From IMG/VR virus record IMGVR_UViG_3300032291_001597, positions 1-64,000 of that record: 64,000 nt of DNA; one strand, written 5' to 3'. The position numbers and the translations under genes were made by a program. Of this stretch, positions 55,495-62,801 are shown piece by piece (within the stretch, counting starts at the first letter, position 1; each line of letters begins with the position of its first letter). The stretch is from a virus. Under the pieces are notes generated by a model. That model did not search any database and was not told the DNA's origin. It saw nothing but the letters and a program-made list of their open reading frames with translations.

Positions 55495-56499
55495 ATGACT
55501 GAGACTACAACAACCTTTATCGAGAAGGCAGAACGCCTTCACGCAGATTTGCCAGCAGTTCTTTATGGACTTGCTGGACAAGCGATAAACTCAGAGTTGG
55601 GAAAAACTCTCGACTCTTACTACGACGACAAAGTAGGTCGCGCTGTTATTCGCAATCGTGGATTAGTGAAAGGCAAAATCATTAGCGCAGATGCTCTTGT
55701 AGGAGAAGACTCTTACGCAAGACCTAATGGCGACAAATACTTTGCTCGCAACTGGGGTTCTAGCGCACACAAGGATGTCGAAGTTCTTCGCAAGAGTCGC
55801 GATGTCAATCAGTTCGTGTTGCTTTATGGCGCACCTGGTTGTGGAAAAACCGCGCTCGCGGAAGCCGCGTTTGGTTCAGACCTTTACACAGTTCTAGGTT
55901 CTGGCGACACAGAAGTTTCTGACTTGGTAGGTGGCTATGTCCAAACTCCAAGTGGTTCGTTCGAGTGGATTGATGGTCCTCTCCTTCGCGCAGCAGAAGA
56001 AGGCAAAGTTCTTCTGATTGACGAAGTGGGTCTTATCGACTCGAAGGTCCTGACTGTTGTCTATGGACTTATGGATGGTCGTCGCGAGTACACAGTTACT
56101 GCTAACCCAGAGCGTGGCACAGTCAAGGCGCAAGAAGGATTCTTCGTAATCGCCGCGACTAACCCAAACGCACCGGGCGTAGTTCTGTCAGAGGCTTTGC
56201 TATCGCGATTCACAGTTCAGGCAGAAATGACTACTGACTGGTCGCTCGCGAAGAAGTTGGGCGTTCCAATGCAAATGGTTACTGCGGCGCAGAACCTTGC
56301 TAAGAAGTTCACCAGCGACGAAGTTTCGTGGGTCCCTCAGATGCGCGAGTTGCTCGCGTTCCGAGACCTGTCGAAAGTGTTTGGCACCTCGTGGGCTATC
56401 GAGAATCTGATAGCCGCCTGCCCTGAGTTAGACAGACCAACTGTGGTCGATGTGCTGACTCGTGTGTATGGCGAAGAGTGCCGCTCAGCCAGAATCTAG
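55495..56499 (+). CDS. MoxR-like AAA+ ATPase
   Basis: A 334-aa protein with Walker A YGAPGCGKTALA, the ring-interface DTEVSDLVGGYVQTPSGSF, Walker B VLLIDEVGLID, sensor 1 FFVIAATNPNAPG and arginine finger LLSRFTVQAEM, as in the MoxR/CbbQ branch. These ATPases remodel or load cofactors into partners with VWA proteins; the next gene encodes such a VWA protein. Phage MoxR/VWA pairs are of unknown target. Confidence 0.9.
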   Translation: MTETTTTFIEKAERLHADLPAVLYGLAGQAINSELGKTLDSYYDDKVGRAVIRNRGLVKGKIISADALVGEDSYARPNGDKYFARNWGSSAHKDVEVLRKSRDVNQFVLLYGAPGCGKTALAEAAFGSDLYTVLGSGDTEVSDLVGGYVQTPSGSFEWIDGPLLRAAEEGKVLLIDEVGLIDSKVLTVVYGLMDGRREYTVTANPERGTVKAQEGFFVIAATNPNAPGVVLSEALLSRFTVQAEMTTDWSLAKKLGVPMQMVTAAQNLAKKFTSDEVSWVPQMRELLAFRDLSKVFGTSWAIENLIAACPELDRPTVVDVLTRVYGEECRSARI

Positions 56500-56524
56500 G
56501 CTCCTTCCCCTAGATTCTCCAGCG

Positions 56525-56561
56525 AGGGGGTGGGTTAGTTCCCCCACTAACTCACCCTCTC
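56525..56561 (+). terminator. Hairpin after the MoxR gene
   Basis: A long imperfect stem pairs GAGGGGGTGGGTTAGT with ACTAACTCACCCTC. No T-run follows, so it may be a partial terminator or processing site between the MoxR and VWA genes. Confidence 0.55.
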
Positions 56562-56567
56562 TTCAAC

Positions 56568-56596
56568 TTGACAATCAATAAAAAAACCTTTACCAT
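56568..56596 (+). promoter_or_regulatory. Early-type promoter
   Basis: TTGACA (56568-56573), 17 nt, TACCAT (56591-56596), upstream of the VWA gene. It shares its -10 with the promoter at 60592. Confidence 0.75.
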
Positions 56597-56633
56597 TACA
56601 GAGTAGCAATTAGATGAAAGGACACAAAGACTA

Positions 56634-58496
56634 ATGGCTCATTACTCACCTAGTATCGAAACTAGAAAATCCACTCCAACTGAGTGGCTACGAATTGGCG
56701 CACAGATTGGTCAAATCGTAAACAACTGGTCTTACAGAGACGACCTCGTGGTCTATCTAGGAGAAGAGATGTCTGCGCCTTACGCAGCGCTCTTCAATCC
56801 TGCGAGCGCCGAGGTCGAGGTCAACGTGGTTCGAGCATTTGGCTCGTTCGCAAATCCTGCTTTGATTGGCGACCTCACCAAGCGCAAGAACCAACTCGAG
56901 CACGCATCAGGTTGTGGCTCTGTCTATCACGAGGCTTGCCACGCGCGATTCACTCGTTGGTCTCTCGCAGACGCTGCTCGTGTTTTGACTAAGCGCGAGC
57001 ACGATGCTCTGATGCTTTTGGAAGAAGGTCGCATCGAATCTTTTGGAGTCGCCTCAATCCCGGGCAACAAAATTCTTCTTCGCTCTTCTGGTATGGAAAT
57101 CGCGATTGGCGACTTCGACAAAGTTAAGGAGAACCTCACCAGCATCGATAGCGTCGTTCAGTTGTGTGGGCTAATGCTTGCTCGCGTTGATGCTGGCGTT
57201 TTCACAGAAGAAGATGTCGAGCCTTTGGCAGAAGTCGTTGACTTAGCGATTGGCGCAGACAACGTTGCCAAGTTGCGTTCTATCTGGATTGCGTTCCAAG
57301 CGCACGACCAGCACACCAACGCTCTGCCTCTTTACGACCTTGCTCGCGAGTGGGTCAAGATTGTAGACGAGATTAAATCAGAGAAGGGCGAAGAGTCTAA
57401 CGATGGTGGATGCTCTTACCCCGGAGCATCAGGTGAGCCGGGCGCATCAGGTGAGCCGGGCGAGCCAAGCGAATCAGGTGAGCCAAGCGAGAACCCAATT
57501 TGGAAAGCAGTCAACAAGGCTCTTGAAGATGCTATCGAAGAAATAAAAGACAACATCCAGATTGACAACCAAACTATTATTGATAACGCAATCGAAGACG
57601 AAGAGATGCGCGAAGAAGTTCAGGCTCGCAACTCTGAGGCAGAACGTCGTCAAGAAGAGAAGAAGGTTTCTGATGAAGTCTTTGGTCGTGGCACTGGTCC
57701 TAGCGCAGACACTAAGACTCGCTCGAGACTAATCGAGAGTCGCAAGCCAACTAGTTCAGAGCGAGCCTCTGCTGTTCGAGTTGCTCGACTACTCGACAAA
57801 GCGAAATACCGCGAGCGCGAGCAAACTCGTATCAAGAGCGTAGTTCCACCGGGTCGCCTTCGCACGCGAGCAATCGTTCAGGGTCAGGCTCTCAAGTCGA
57901 AGGGTATCAACCAAGAGACAGAGGCGTGGCGTAGAACCCAGCGCAAGCACACAGAAGACCCAACTCTTCACGTGGGCGTGCTGGTAGACATCTCAGGCTC
58001 GATGCGTAGCGCGATGAACCCAATGGCGACAACTGCTTGGGTTCTGTCAGAGGCTGGTCGTAGGATTCAGGCTCAGACTTCGATGGTCTACTTCGGCAAT
58101 GGCGTGTTCCCGACTCTCAAGCCGGGACAGCACCTAGACGAAGTGAAGGTCTACTCGGCTACTGACAACACCGAGCGATTCGAGAAGGCGTTCAAGGCGT
58201 TGAACGGTCAGATGAATCTGACTCGCAGTTCGGGCGCTCGTCTGCTCGTGATTGTGTCTGACGGATACTACGACTACGACCAGCGCGAGGCTGCTAGCAA
58301 AGCGGTAGCGGAGTGCGACAAGGCAGGCGTGGCAGTTATCTGGCTCACCTACGACGAAGGCTCGACGGCTAAGGCGATTCTCCAAAACACCAAGAACGCC
58401 CGACTGATTCTCGCGAACGGCAAGACATCGGAAGAGGTCGCCCAACTAATCGGTAGCGAGTCTGCCGATGCGCTGACCAAGGTCGGCAGGAGATAA
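56634..58496 (+). CDS. VWA-domain protein with HExxH-like motif, MoxR partner
   Basis: A 620-aa protein. N-terminal: GSVYHEACHARFTRW, where HEACH fits the HExxH zinc site. Middle: a low-complexity GASGEPGEPSESGEPSE stretch. C-terminal (about 440-610): a von Willebrand A domain with MIDAS DISGSMRSAM, SSGARLLVIVSDGYYDYD and the AVIWLTYDEG strand, as in CobT/CbbO-type partners of MoxR ATPases. The pair resembles metal-chelatase or protein-activation complexes. A possible protease role for the HEACH site is inference. Confidence 0.85.
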   Translation: MAHYSPSIETRKSTPTEWLRIGAQIGQIVNNWSYRDDLVVYLGEEMSAPYAALFNPASAEVEVNVVRAFGSFANPALIGDLTKRKNQLEHASGCGSVYHEACHARFTRWSLADAARVLTKREHDALMLLEEGRIESFGVASIPGNKILLRSSGMEIAIGDFDKVKENLTSIDSVVQLCGLMLARVDAGVFTEEDVEPLAEVVDLAIGADNVAKLRSIWIAFQAHDQHTNALPLYDLAREWVKIVDEIKSEKGEESNDGGCSYPGASGEPGASGEPGEPSESGEPSENPIWKAVNKALEDAIEEIKDNIQIDNQTIIDNAIEDEEMREEVQARNSEAERRQEEKKVSDEVFGRGTGPSADTKTRSRLIESRKPTSSERASAVRVARLLDKAKYREREQTRIKSVVPPGRLRTRAIVQGQALKSKGINQETEAWRRTQRKHTEDPTLHVGVLVDISGSMRSAMNPMATTAWVLSEAGRRIQAQTSMVYFGNGVFPTLKPGQHLDEVKVYSATDNTERFEKAFKALNGQMNLTRSSGARLLVIVSDGYYDYDQREAASKAVAECDKAGVAVIWLTYDEGSTAKAILQNTKNARLILANGKTSEEVAQLIGSESADALTKVGRR

Positions 58497-58502
58497 CGGC
58501 TT

Positions 58503-58531
58503 GGGGGTAGGGATTGTGTCCCCCTACCCCC
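58503..58531 (+). terminator. Strong GC hairpin after the VWA gene
   Basis: GGGGGTAGGG (58503-58512) pairs perfectly with CCCTACCCCC (58522-58531). No T-run; the next promoter block begins right after (CGACACGCC at 58531). Confidence 0.7.
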
Positions 58532-58552
58532 GACACGCCGATACAATAAAAC

Positions 58553-58581
58553 TTGACACGGCAAGCGAATAGCGCAATAAT
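58553..58581 (+). promoter_or_regulatory. Early-type promoter
   Basis: TTGACA (58553-58558), 17 nt, AATAAT (58576-58581), preceded by CGACACGCC. Confidence 0.72.
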
Positions 58582-58622
58582 TAGATACACGAGCCAACGG
58601 CTCGCCTAACGGAAGGACAGAA

Positions 58623-59048
58623 ATGGGACAGTATCATCGGCTCGTCAATCTAGACAAGCAGGAGTGGGTAGACCCACACGGCTTGGGATTGGGTAGCAAA
58701 CAATTAGAGCACACGGGTGCGTTCAACGGGTCGCTCTCTGACGCAATGTATTTACTCGTAATGAGTAGCCCGAGACGCGGTGGCGGAGACTGGGCAGAGA
58801 CCGAGGTCTCTGGGCGCTGGGTTGGAGATAGGGTCGTTCTACTGGGCGACTACACAGAAGACGCAGACATTCCCGGTATCGAGAACGCAGGGAAACTCTA
58901 CGCTCAGGTCGAGCAAGAGTTTCTGGACATCACGCCTCAGGTGCGAGACGCTTTCAAACTCGTGTTCAAATTGGACTACGAGATGAAGGTCAGCGATTGG
59001 GACTCTGAGTATTCGTATTGGATAGTCAAGGACCCTGAGCGAGTCTAA
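58623..59048 (+). CDS. Conserved actinobacterial/actinophage protein
   Basis: A 141-aa protein starting MGQYHRLVNLDKQEWVDPHG, with SSPRRGGGDWAE and GRWVGDRVVLLGDYTED. I recognise this as a small conserved protein shared by actinobacteria and their phages, of unknown function. AAGGACAG precedes the ATG. Confidence 0.72.
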   Translation: MGQYHRLVNLDKQEWVDPHGLGLGSKQLEHTGAFNGSLSDAMYLLVMSSPRRGGGDWAETEVSGRWVGDRVVLLGDYTEDADIPGIENAGKLYAQVEQEFLDITPQVRDAFKLVFKLDYEMKVSDWDSEYSYWIVKDPERV

Positions 59049-59061
59049 AAACTGACGAAAG

Positions 59062-59093
59062 CCACGAGCCTCGAAAGGGGTTCGTGGTTTTTT
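59062..59093 (+). terminator. Rho-independent terminator
   Basis: CCACGAGCC (59062-59070) pairs with GGTTCGTGG (59079-59087, one G-U pair) followed by TTTTTT. Confidence 0.9.
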
Positions 59094-59102
59094 CGTATCT
59101 TG

Positions 59103-59130
59103 AAAAAGGGGTAGCCCTTTTTCCAAGCGA
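59103..59130. repeat. Dispersed AAAAGGGGTA...TTTTTCCAAGCG repeat, copy with hairpin
   Basis: This copy folds as AAAAAGGG/CCCTTTTT over a GTAG loop and is followed by CCAAGCGA. Other copies lie at 52301-52326, 52688-52711, 63773-63800 and, inverted, 62010-62034; degenerate copies at 52976-52997, 63603-63626 and 63977-64000. The gap 59049-59291 also holds the terminator and a promoter, and no gene. Confidence 0.7.
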
Positions 59131-59221
59131 GGTTTTGACTCGCTCGCTCACTCGCTGTGAAATAAAAATCTGAGTCGTGCTTCTCCTGAACGACACGCCA
59201 AAAAAAAGTTCTATAAATAAC

Positions 59222-59250
59222 TTGACTTAATGTCAGGGCTATGTTTTACT
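59222..59250 (+). promoter_or_regulatory. Early-type promoter with TGAC...GTCA dyad
   Basis: TTGACT (59222-59227), 17 nt, TTTACT (59245-59250). The dyad TGACTTAATGTCA spans 59223-59235. A CGACACGCC element lies 31 nt upstream. Confidence 0.78.
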
Positions 59251-59291
59251 ATACCTACATCAAAGTTCTTTGGAAGGAGAACAAACAAAAA

Positions 59292-59696
59292 ATGGCAAAT
59301 TACTACGAGTCAGCAAGAAGCAATTATTTCTTTGTCAAGGACATTGAAGCGTTCGAGGAAGAACTAAATGGTTCTGGTCTCGAAATCAGCACCAAGAAGA
59401 TTGACGACCTAACTCAGGTGTGTCTTCTCGCAAGCGAGGAAAATGGTTTCCCCTTCGAGAAATACGACCTAGACACTTTCGACTCAGAAGAGTTGGATTG
59501 GTCAGACATCTTCAAGCGACACCTAGTTGATAACCAAGTGGCAATCATTATGGGGTCTGGTGCTGAGAAACTCCGCTACATCACAGGCTGGGCTATGGCG
59601 TTCAACAACAAGGGCGAGAGCAAGTCAATCAACCTCGACGCAATCTACGACCTAGCCAAAGAACTTGGCTCAGAAATCACCACAGCAACATACTAA
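59292..59696 (+). CDS. Acidic hypothetical protein
   Basis: A 134-aa acidic protein from ATG 59292, with GGAAGGAG upstream; an earlier ATG at 59241 lies in the promoter -10 region and is rejected. NYYESARSNYFFVKDIEAFE begins a mixed alpha/beta sequence. Similar small phage proteins exist, function unknown. Confidence 0.65.
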   Translation: MANYYESARSNYFFVKDIEAFEEELNGSGLEISTKKIDDLTQVCLLASEENGFPFEKYDLDTFDSEELDWSDIFKRHLVDNQVAIIMGSGAEKLRYITGWAMAFNNKGESKSINLDAIYDLAKELGSEITTATY

Positions 59697-59715
59697 AAAT
59701 AGTTGGGCGTGGTGC

Positions 59716-59745
59716 TTGACAAATGTCAGGCACTACGCTTATACT
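59716..59745 (+). promoter_or_regulatory. Early-type promoter with TGACA-AA-TGTCA dyad
   Basis: TTGACA (59716-59721), 18 nt, TATACT (59740-59745). The perfect dyad is at 59717-59728. Confidence 0.78.
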
Positions 59746-59774
59746 GAAAACATAAGTTCTTGGAAGGAGAACAA

Positions 59775-59894
59775 ATGGACATCACAACCCAAGTCTGTAT
59801 TTGCGACATCTGCGAATCACCAGACAAGCACAACATCTACGCAGAAGGTTTCTGCCAAGAGTGCTACGAAGAGTGTCGAGAGGAAAACAACTAA
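59775..59894 (+). CDS. Tiny zinc-ribbon protein
   Basis: A 39-aa protein with CICDICESPDKH and CQECYEEC, a compact treble-clef zinc site. GGAAGGAG precedes the ATG. It shares one base with the next gene. Confidence 0.65.
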   Translation: MDITTQVCICDICESPDKHNIYAEGFCQECYEECREENN

Positions 59895-60040
59895 TGACAG
59901 AAATCAACAAGTGCGACTTGTGCCTAGAGGTCTCAACTGAGGCTCTAGTCAAGTTCGTGAAATTAGACATCTGCGCTGAGTGCGCCGAGAAAATTGACGA
60001 ACAGCACGAGCGTCTTATGCGCTATCTAGACCAACTCTAA
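59894..60040 (+). CDS. Small zinc-ribbon protein
   Basis: A 48-aa protein with CDLCLEVS and CAECAEK, four cysteines of a zinc ribbon, then a helical tail. It is coupled to the previous gene by TAATG. The two may be split or paralogous zinc adaptors. Confidence 0.65.
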   Translation: MTEINKCDLCLEVSTEALVKFVKLDICAECAEKIDEQHERLMRYLDQL

Positions 60041-60057
60041 AAAAGGAAAATAAGCAA

Positions 60058-60327
60058 ATGGAAAAAATCACAGTAAATCTAAAAAGCGAGGCGTTCGCCT
60101 CAATAGACCAACTCATTTCGACTTGGGACAACACCTTCTTGTATCGCCTAACTTGGACAGACAATGTGGCAAACACTTGGGAAGAGTATTACCCAACTTT
60201 GCCAATCGCTCTCGTTCGACTTTCGGCGCTCGCAGAGTGCGTGGATTTCCCAGACAAGTCGTTCAGGGCAGAGCCAGCGAAGTTCATTACTTCTGCTCAG
60301 GAGTTCCTAGACGAGCAGGTGGCATAA
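60058..60327 (+). CDS. Hypothetical protein
   Basis: An 89-aa protein (KITVNLKSEAFASIDQLIST; NTWEEYYPTLPIALVRLSAL). AAAAGGAAA precedes the ATG. It follows the zinc-ribbon pair by 17 nt on the same transcript. Family unknown. Confidence 0.6.
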   Translation: MEKITVNLKSEAFASIDQLISTWDNTFLYRLTWTDNVANTWEEYYPTLPIALVRLSALAECVDFPDKSFRAEPAKFITSAQEFLDEQVA

Positions 60328-60386
60328 AGAACGCTACCTAGGCGTTGATGTAAAATGAAAACATACAAAAGAAAGTTGAGGCTCTT

Positions 60387-60605
60387 ATGACTCAGTATCA
60401 GGTAGTAGTGCCTGTCTCGTTTATGCTCGAAGCAAATAGCGAGGCAGAGGCAAAGCGAATTGCCACAGGGCTAATTCACGAACACATTAATGGAAACAAG
60501 TTAGAGGCAGAGTTTATTGAGGAAACTTTTGGCAAGCAAGAAAAGCCAAACTTCTCTGTTCAAGACTTGGAAGCCATTGAGTGTTCCGCACTTGACAACG
60601 AATAA
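60387..60605 (+). CDS. Hypothetical small protein
   Basis: A 72-aa protein beginning with a beta strand and a helix (YQVVVPVSFMLEANSEAEAK), a pattern of small alpha/beta phage proteins. TAAAAT at 60351-60356 may be its -10. Family unknown. The next promoter's TTGACA overlaps its last codons. Confidence 0.58.
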   Translation: MTQYQVVVPVSFMLEANSEAEAKRIATGLIHEHINGNKLEAEFIEETFGKQEKPNFSVQDLEAIECSALDNE

Positions 60606-60620
60606 ATAAATCATTACCAT
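60592..60620 (+). promoter_or_regulatory. Early-type promoter
   Basis: TTGACA (60592-60597), 17 nt, TACCAT (60615-60620). Confidence 0.76.
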
Positions 60621-60652
60621 TGAGGTAATGTCAAAAAACAAAAAAGGACAAA

Positions 60653-61042
60653 ATGACAACTATGACAAAGGTTCTACAAGACTCAGCGTTCTACACGAAC
60701 GAAGCAGGCACAGAGGTTGTATGGGACAACGACCCTAACAAGCGCTTCTATGTCGTGCGTAATGGCGAAATGCGTATCCACGCAACCAAAGATGGAGAAC
60801 ACATTGAGGTTATTCGCTACACAGACCAACTCCGAGACTTTGGCATTACAGATGATTCCGCGCTCGCGGTCTGGTCTGCTAAAGATGAAGAAGTATTTTC
60901 TTGGGTAAACAACTCTTGGTTTGAGGTCTATGACACAAACGACAGCGAGTGGTATTCAGACCCAATCCACGCTTTCGACGAGGCAGTAGAGTTCGCTCTA
61001 GCCATCTCAGATAAGTTCGGCAAGGACAAGGTGGTGAAGTAA
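60653..61042 (+). CDS. Hypothetical protein
   Basis: A 129-aa acidic protein (TEVVWDNDPNKRFYVVRNGE; EVFSWVNNSWFEVYDTND) with a WD-rich centre. Family unknown. Its stop overlaps the ClgR-like start by one base, so the two are coupled. Confidence 0.62.
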   Translation: MTTMTKVLQDSAFYTNEAGTEVVWDNDPNKRFYVVRNGEMRIHATKDGEHIEVIRYTDQLRDFGITDDSALAVWSAKDEEVFSWVNNSWFEVYDTNDSEWYSDPIHAFDEAVEFALAISDKFGKDKVVK

Positions 61043-61317
61043 TGAAGGTGCGTCAAGCAGTTGGCGAGGTAATCCGTGAGGCACGCCTCGAACGCAAGAT
61101 GACTCTTCGAGACCTGTCTTCAGTTTCTAGCGTCGCCCTCGGATACCTGAGCGAACTAGAGCGTGGACAGAAAGAGGCTTCATCAGAAATCCTCGACAGC
61201 GTGGCACTCGGCTTGGGTATTTCACTTTCCGAATTGGTGGTTCAGACGGGTTATAGAATAATGTTGAACGAACCCGTCAACGAGCCTGAGAGACTCTTAG
61301 AGTTCGCACGGGTCTAA
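61042..61317 (+). CDS. ClgR/PopR-like XRE transcription regulator
   Basis: A 91-aa protein. GEVIREARLERKMTLRDLSS and SVALGYLSELERGQKEASSE match the XRE helix-turn-helix of actinobacterial ClgR, which controls clp protease genes; EASSEILDSVALGLGISLSE is the usual continuation. It probably represses or activates early promoters, or imitates host ClgR to change proteolysis. Coupled to the previous gene. Confidence 0.85.
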   Translation: MKVRQAVGEVIREARLERKMTLRDLSSVSSVALGYLSELERGQKEASSEILDSVALGLGISLSELVVQTGYRIMLNEPVNEPERLLEFARV

Positions 61318-61332
61318 ATAGTTAGGAACACA

Positions 61333-61512
61333 ATGGGTGCTTTAGAGACGCTCTGGAAACTTGCTGACGATTTTGAAATCAAACCCGAACGGCTCGCCGA
61401 GAGTGCGGAACTGTCCGCTCTGATTTCGAAGAACACCGCCTACGCCGAGTTATCGGCTTGGGTAAAGAAGAACCTTGGTGGTTTCAAGACCGCCAAGAAA
61501 TCTTCTAAATAA
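61333..61512 (+). CDS. Small basic protein
   Basis: A 59-aa protein (GALETLWKLADDFEIKPERL; ending GGFKTAKKSSK) from an ATG with TTAGGAA upstream. Helical with a lysine tail. It follows the ClgR-like gene by 15 nt and ends at the next promoter. Confidence 0.62.
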   Translation: MGALETLWKLADDFEIKPERLAESAELSALISKNTAYAELSAWVKKNLGGFKTAKKSSK

Positions 61513-61514
61513 AC

Positions 61515-61543
61515 TTGACACGGCTAGGCTTATCGGCTAGCCT
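61515..61543 (+). promoter_or_regulatory. Promoter of a candidate small RNA
   Basis: TTGACA (61515-61520), 17 nt, TAGCCT (61538-61543). The region is itself a GGCTA/TAGCC inverted repeat. Confidence 0.6.
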
Positions 61544-61549
61544 TGAAGA

Positions 61550-61666
61550 ACAACGGGCGTAGGTTCACCCCCCCTCGAACCTACGGCTCGTGCGTGATGA
61601 GTTTTATTGCTTTCTCATCACGGCTCGCCCCCTAACTGCTTCCCCCAGCGGTTAGGGGGTTTTCTT
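61550..61666 (+). ncRNA. Candidate three-hairpin small RNA
   Basis: From the promoter at 61515 a transcript of about 117 nt would contain three perfect stems: GTAGGTTC/GAACCTAC (61559-61566, 61577-61584), TGATGAG/CTCATCA, and the terminator CCCCCTAAC/GTTAGGGGG (61628-61636, 61651-61659) with T's. CGGCTCG links the stems. No gene fits. Confidence 0.6.
61628..61666 (+). terminator. Rho-independent terminator
   Basis: A 9-bp perfect stem followed by TTTTCTTTT; it closes the candidate small RNA. Confidence 0.9.
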
Positions 61667-61709
61667 TTGACGGCTCGCCCTTACACGCTATGCGTGTCGC
61701 CCGTAGCCC

Positions 61710-61737
61710 TTGACGGATAGCCCTGAGCGTGTATAAT
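61710..61737 (+). promoter_or_regulatory. Promoter for the 61777 gene
   Basis: TTGACG (61710-61715), 16 nt, TATAAT (61732-61737). Confidence 0.75.
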
Positions 61738-61776
61738 GGTAGGACAGCCAACGGAGACGCAACGGAAGGAGTTGTA

Positions 61777-62004
61777 ATGGCAAGGAAGAAGAAGCCAGCA
61801 CTCGACCAAGCGAACGAAGCAAGACGCAAGGCTGAGGCGAAAGCCTTGGCAGAGATACTGCGAGAGCGAGCGAGGTCGAACGCAAGTGGCGTTCACGAGG
61901 ACAAGCGAACAAAGCGTTTGCGAACTCGTGAGGCGAAGACGAGGGAAGCCCTGAGAGATTTTGACTCAGGGCTTTTTTCGTATCGAGCGAAGCGAGGGGT
62001 CTAG
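61777..62004 (+). CDS. Basic helical protein, terminator inside its 3' end
   Basis: A 75-aa Lys/Arg/Ala-rich protein (ARKKKPALDQANEARRKAEA) with AAGGAG 5 nt before the ATG. A strong terminator sits at 61946-61978, before the stop codon at 62002-62004, so most transcripts would lack an in-frame stop. The last 15 residues may not be translated normally, or the gene ends differently. Confidence 0.6.
   Translation: MARKKKPALDQANEARRKAEAKALAEILRERARSNASGVHEDKRTKRLRTREAKTREALRDFDSGLFSYRAKRGV
61946..61978 (+). terminator. Rho-independent terminator inside a coding frame
   Basis: AAGCCCTGAG (61946-61955) pairs with CTCAGGGCTT (61965-61974) plus a T-run. The T-run is followed by CGTATC, as after the terminator at 59062. 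Confidence 0.88.
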
Positions 62005-62009
62005 GTTTT

Positions 62010-62142
62010 CGCTTGGAAAAAGAGAGACCCCTTTACGCTTGACCGGGCTTCGAGTCTCGCCGCTGAGATTTTTATTTCGTAATCTCAAATCCTTTGACTC
62101 ATCAACTCAGCGACACGCCAAAAAACTTTTTTGAAAATGTGC
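62010..62142. other. Gap with inverted TTTTTCCAAGCG repeat and hairpin
   Basis: The gap 62005-62222 has no gene. It holds the inverted repeat copy (62010-62034), a TGAGATT/AATCTCA hairpin (62064-62070/62081-62087), and CGACACGCC at 62111 leading into the promoter at 62143. Confidence 0.55.
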
Positions 62143-62172
62143 TTGACAAATGTCGCAGGTGTCCCCTATCCT
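62143..62172 (+). promoter_or_regulatory. Early-type promoter with near-dyad
   Basis: TTGACA (62143-62148), 18 nt, TATCCT (62167-62172); TGACAAATGTCG overlaps the -35. Confidence 0.72.
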
Positions 62173-62222
62173 GACAGAGTGAAGTTAGATTGGCTTCACG
62201 AAAAAAGCAAAAGGAGTTTCAA

Positions 62223-62669
62223 ATGACCAACCCAGCAAGCGAGCGACAGGTCGCATACATCAACACGCTAATCGCAGAGCGTGGCTACCCAGAGCCTATT
62301 GACCTAAAAACCTTGACATCAAGAACTGCCAGCGAACTCATCTCCAAGTTGATGGCTATGCCAAAACTTGGGCGTGGGATTGACAAGGCTTTGTCTCAGG
62401 GTATGTATCACCTAGCAGGCGACATCTATCGCTTGAAGGAGAGTCGTGAGACAGGTCGTCTTTACGCCAAGCGTCTCACCATTGACCACAAGTTCGAGTA
62501 TGCTCCGGGGATTGCCTATCGCCTAACCAGCGAGAACAAAATGACCTTAGAGCAGGCAAAGGCTTATGGGGTCGAGACAGGGTTCTGCTGTGTCTGTGGG
62601 GCGTTCCTAACTGACGAGCGTTCTGTTCGTGATGGCATTGGCCCGGTCTGCGCCAAAAAGTATTTTTAG
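62223..62669 (+). CDS. DUF6011-like protein
   Basis: A 148-aa protein from ATG 62223, with AAGGAG 6 nt upstream; an upstream ATG at 62190 is too near the promoter's start point and lacks this site. ASERQVAYINTLIAERGYPE and the C-terminal CCVCGAFLTDERSVRDGIGP with VCAKKYF match DUF6011-type zinc proteins common in actinobacteria and phages; function unknown. Confidence 0.75.
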   Translation: MTNPASERQVAYINTLIAERGYPEPIDLKTLTSRTASELISKLMAMPKLGRGIDKALSQGMYHLAGDIYRLKESRETGRLYAKRLTIDHKFEYAPGIAYRLTSENKMTLEQAKAYGVETGFCCVCGAFLTDERSVRDGIGPVCAKKYF

Positions 62670-62707
62670 GCGTTATAAATCTGTTATAAAAAAGTTTATA
62701 AATGAAC

Positions 62708-62736
62708 TTGACAAGACAGACAATAGCGACAATACT
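62708..62736 (+). promoter_or_regulatory. Early-type promoter
   Basis: TTGACA (62708-62713), 17 nt, AATACT (62731-62736). Confidence 0.75.
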
Positions 62737-62801
62737 TAGACCATAACTGAATAACAACTGAATACAAAAAACTCAATCATCAAAAATCCAAGAAGGACAT
62801 A

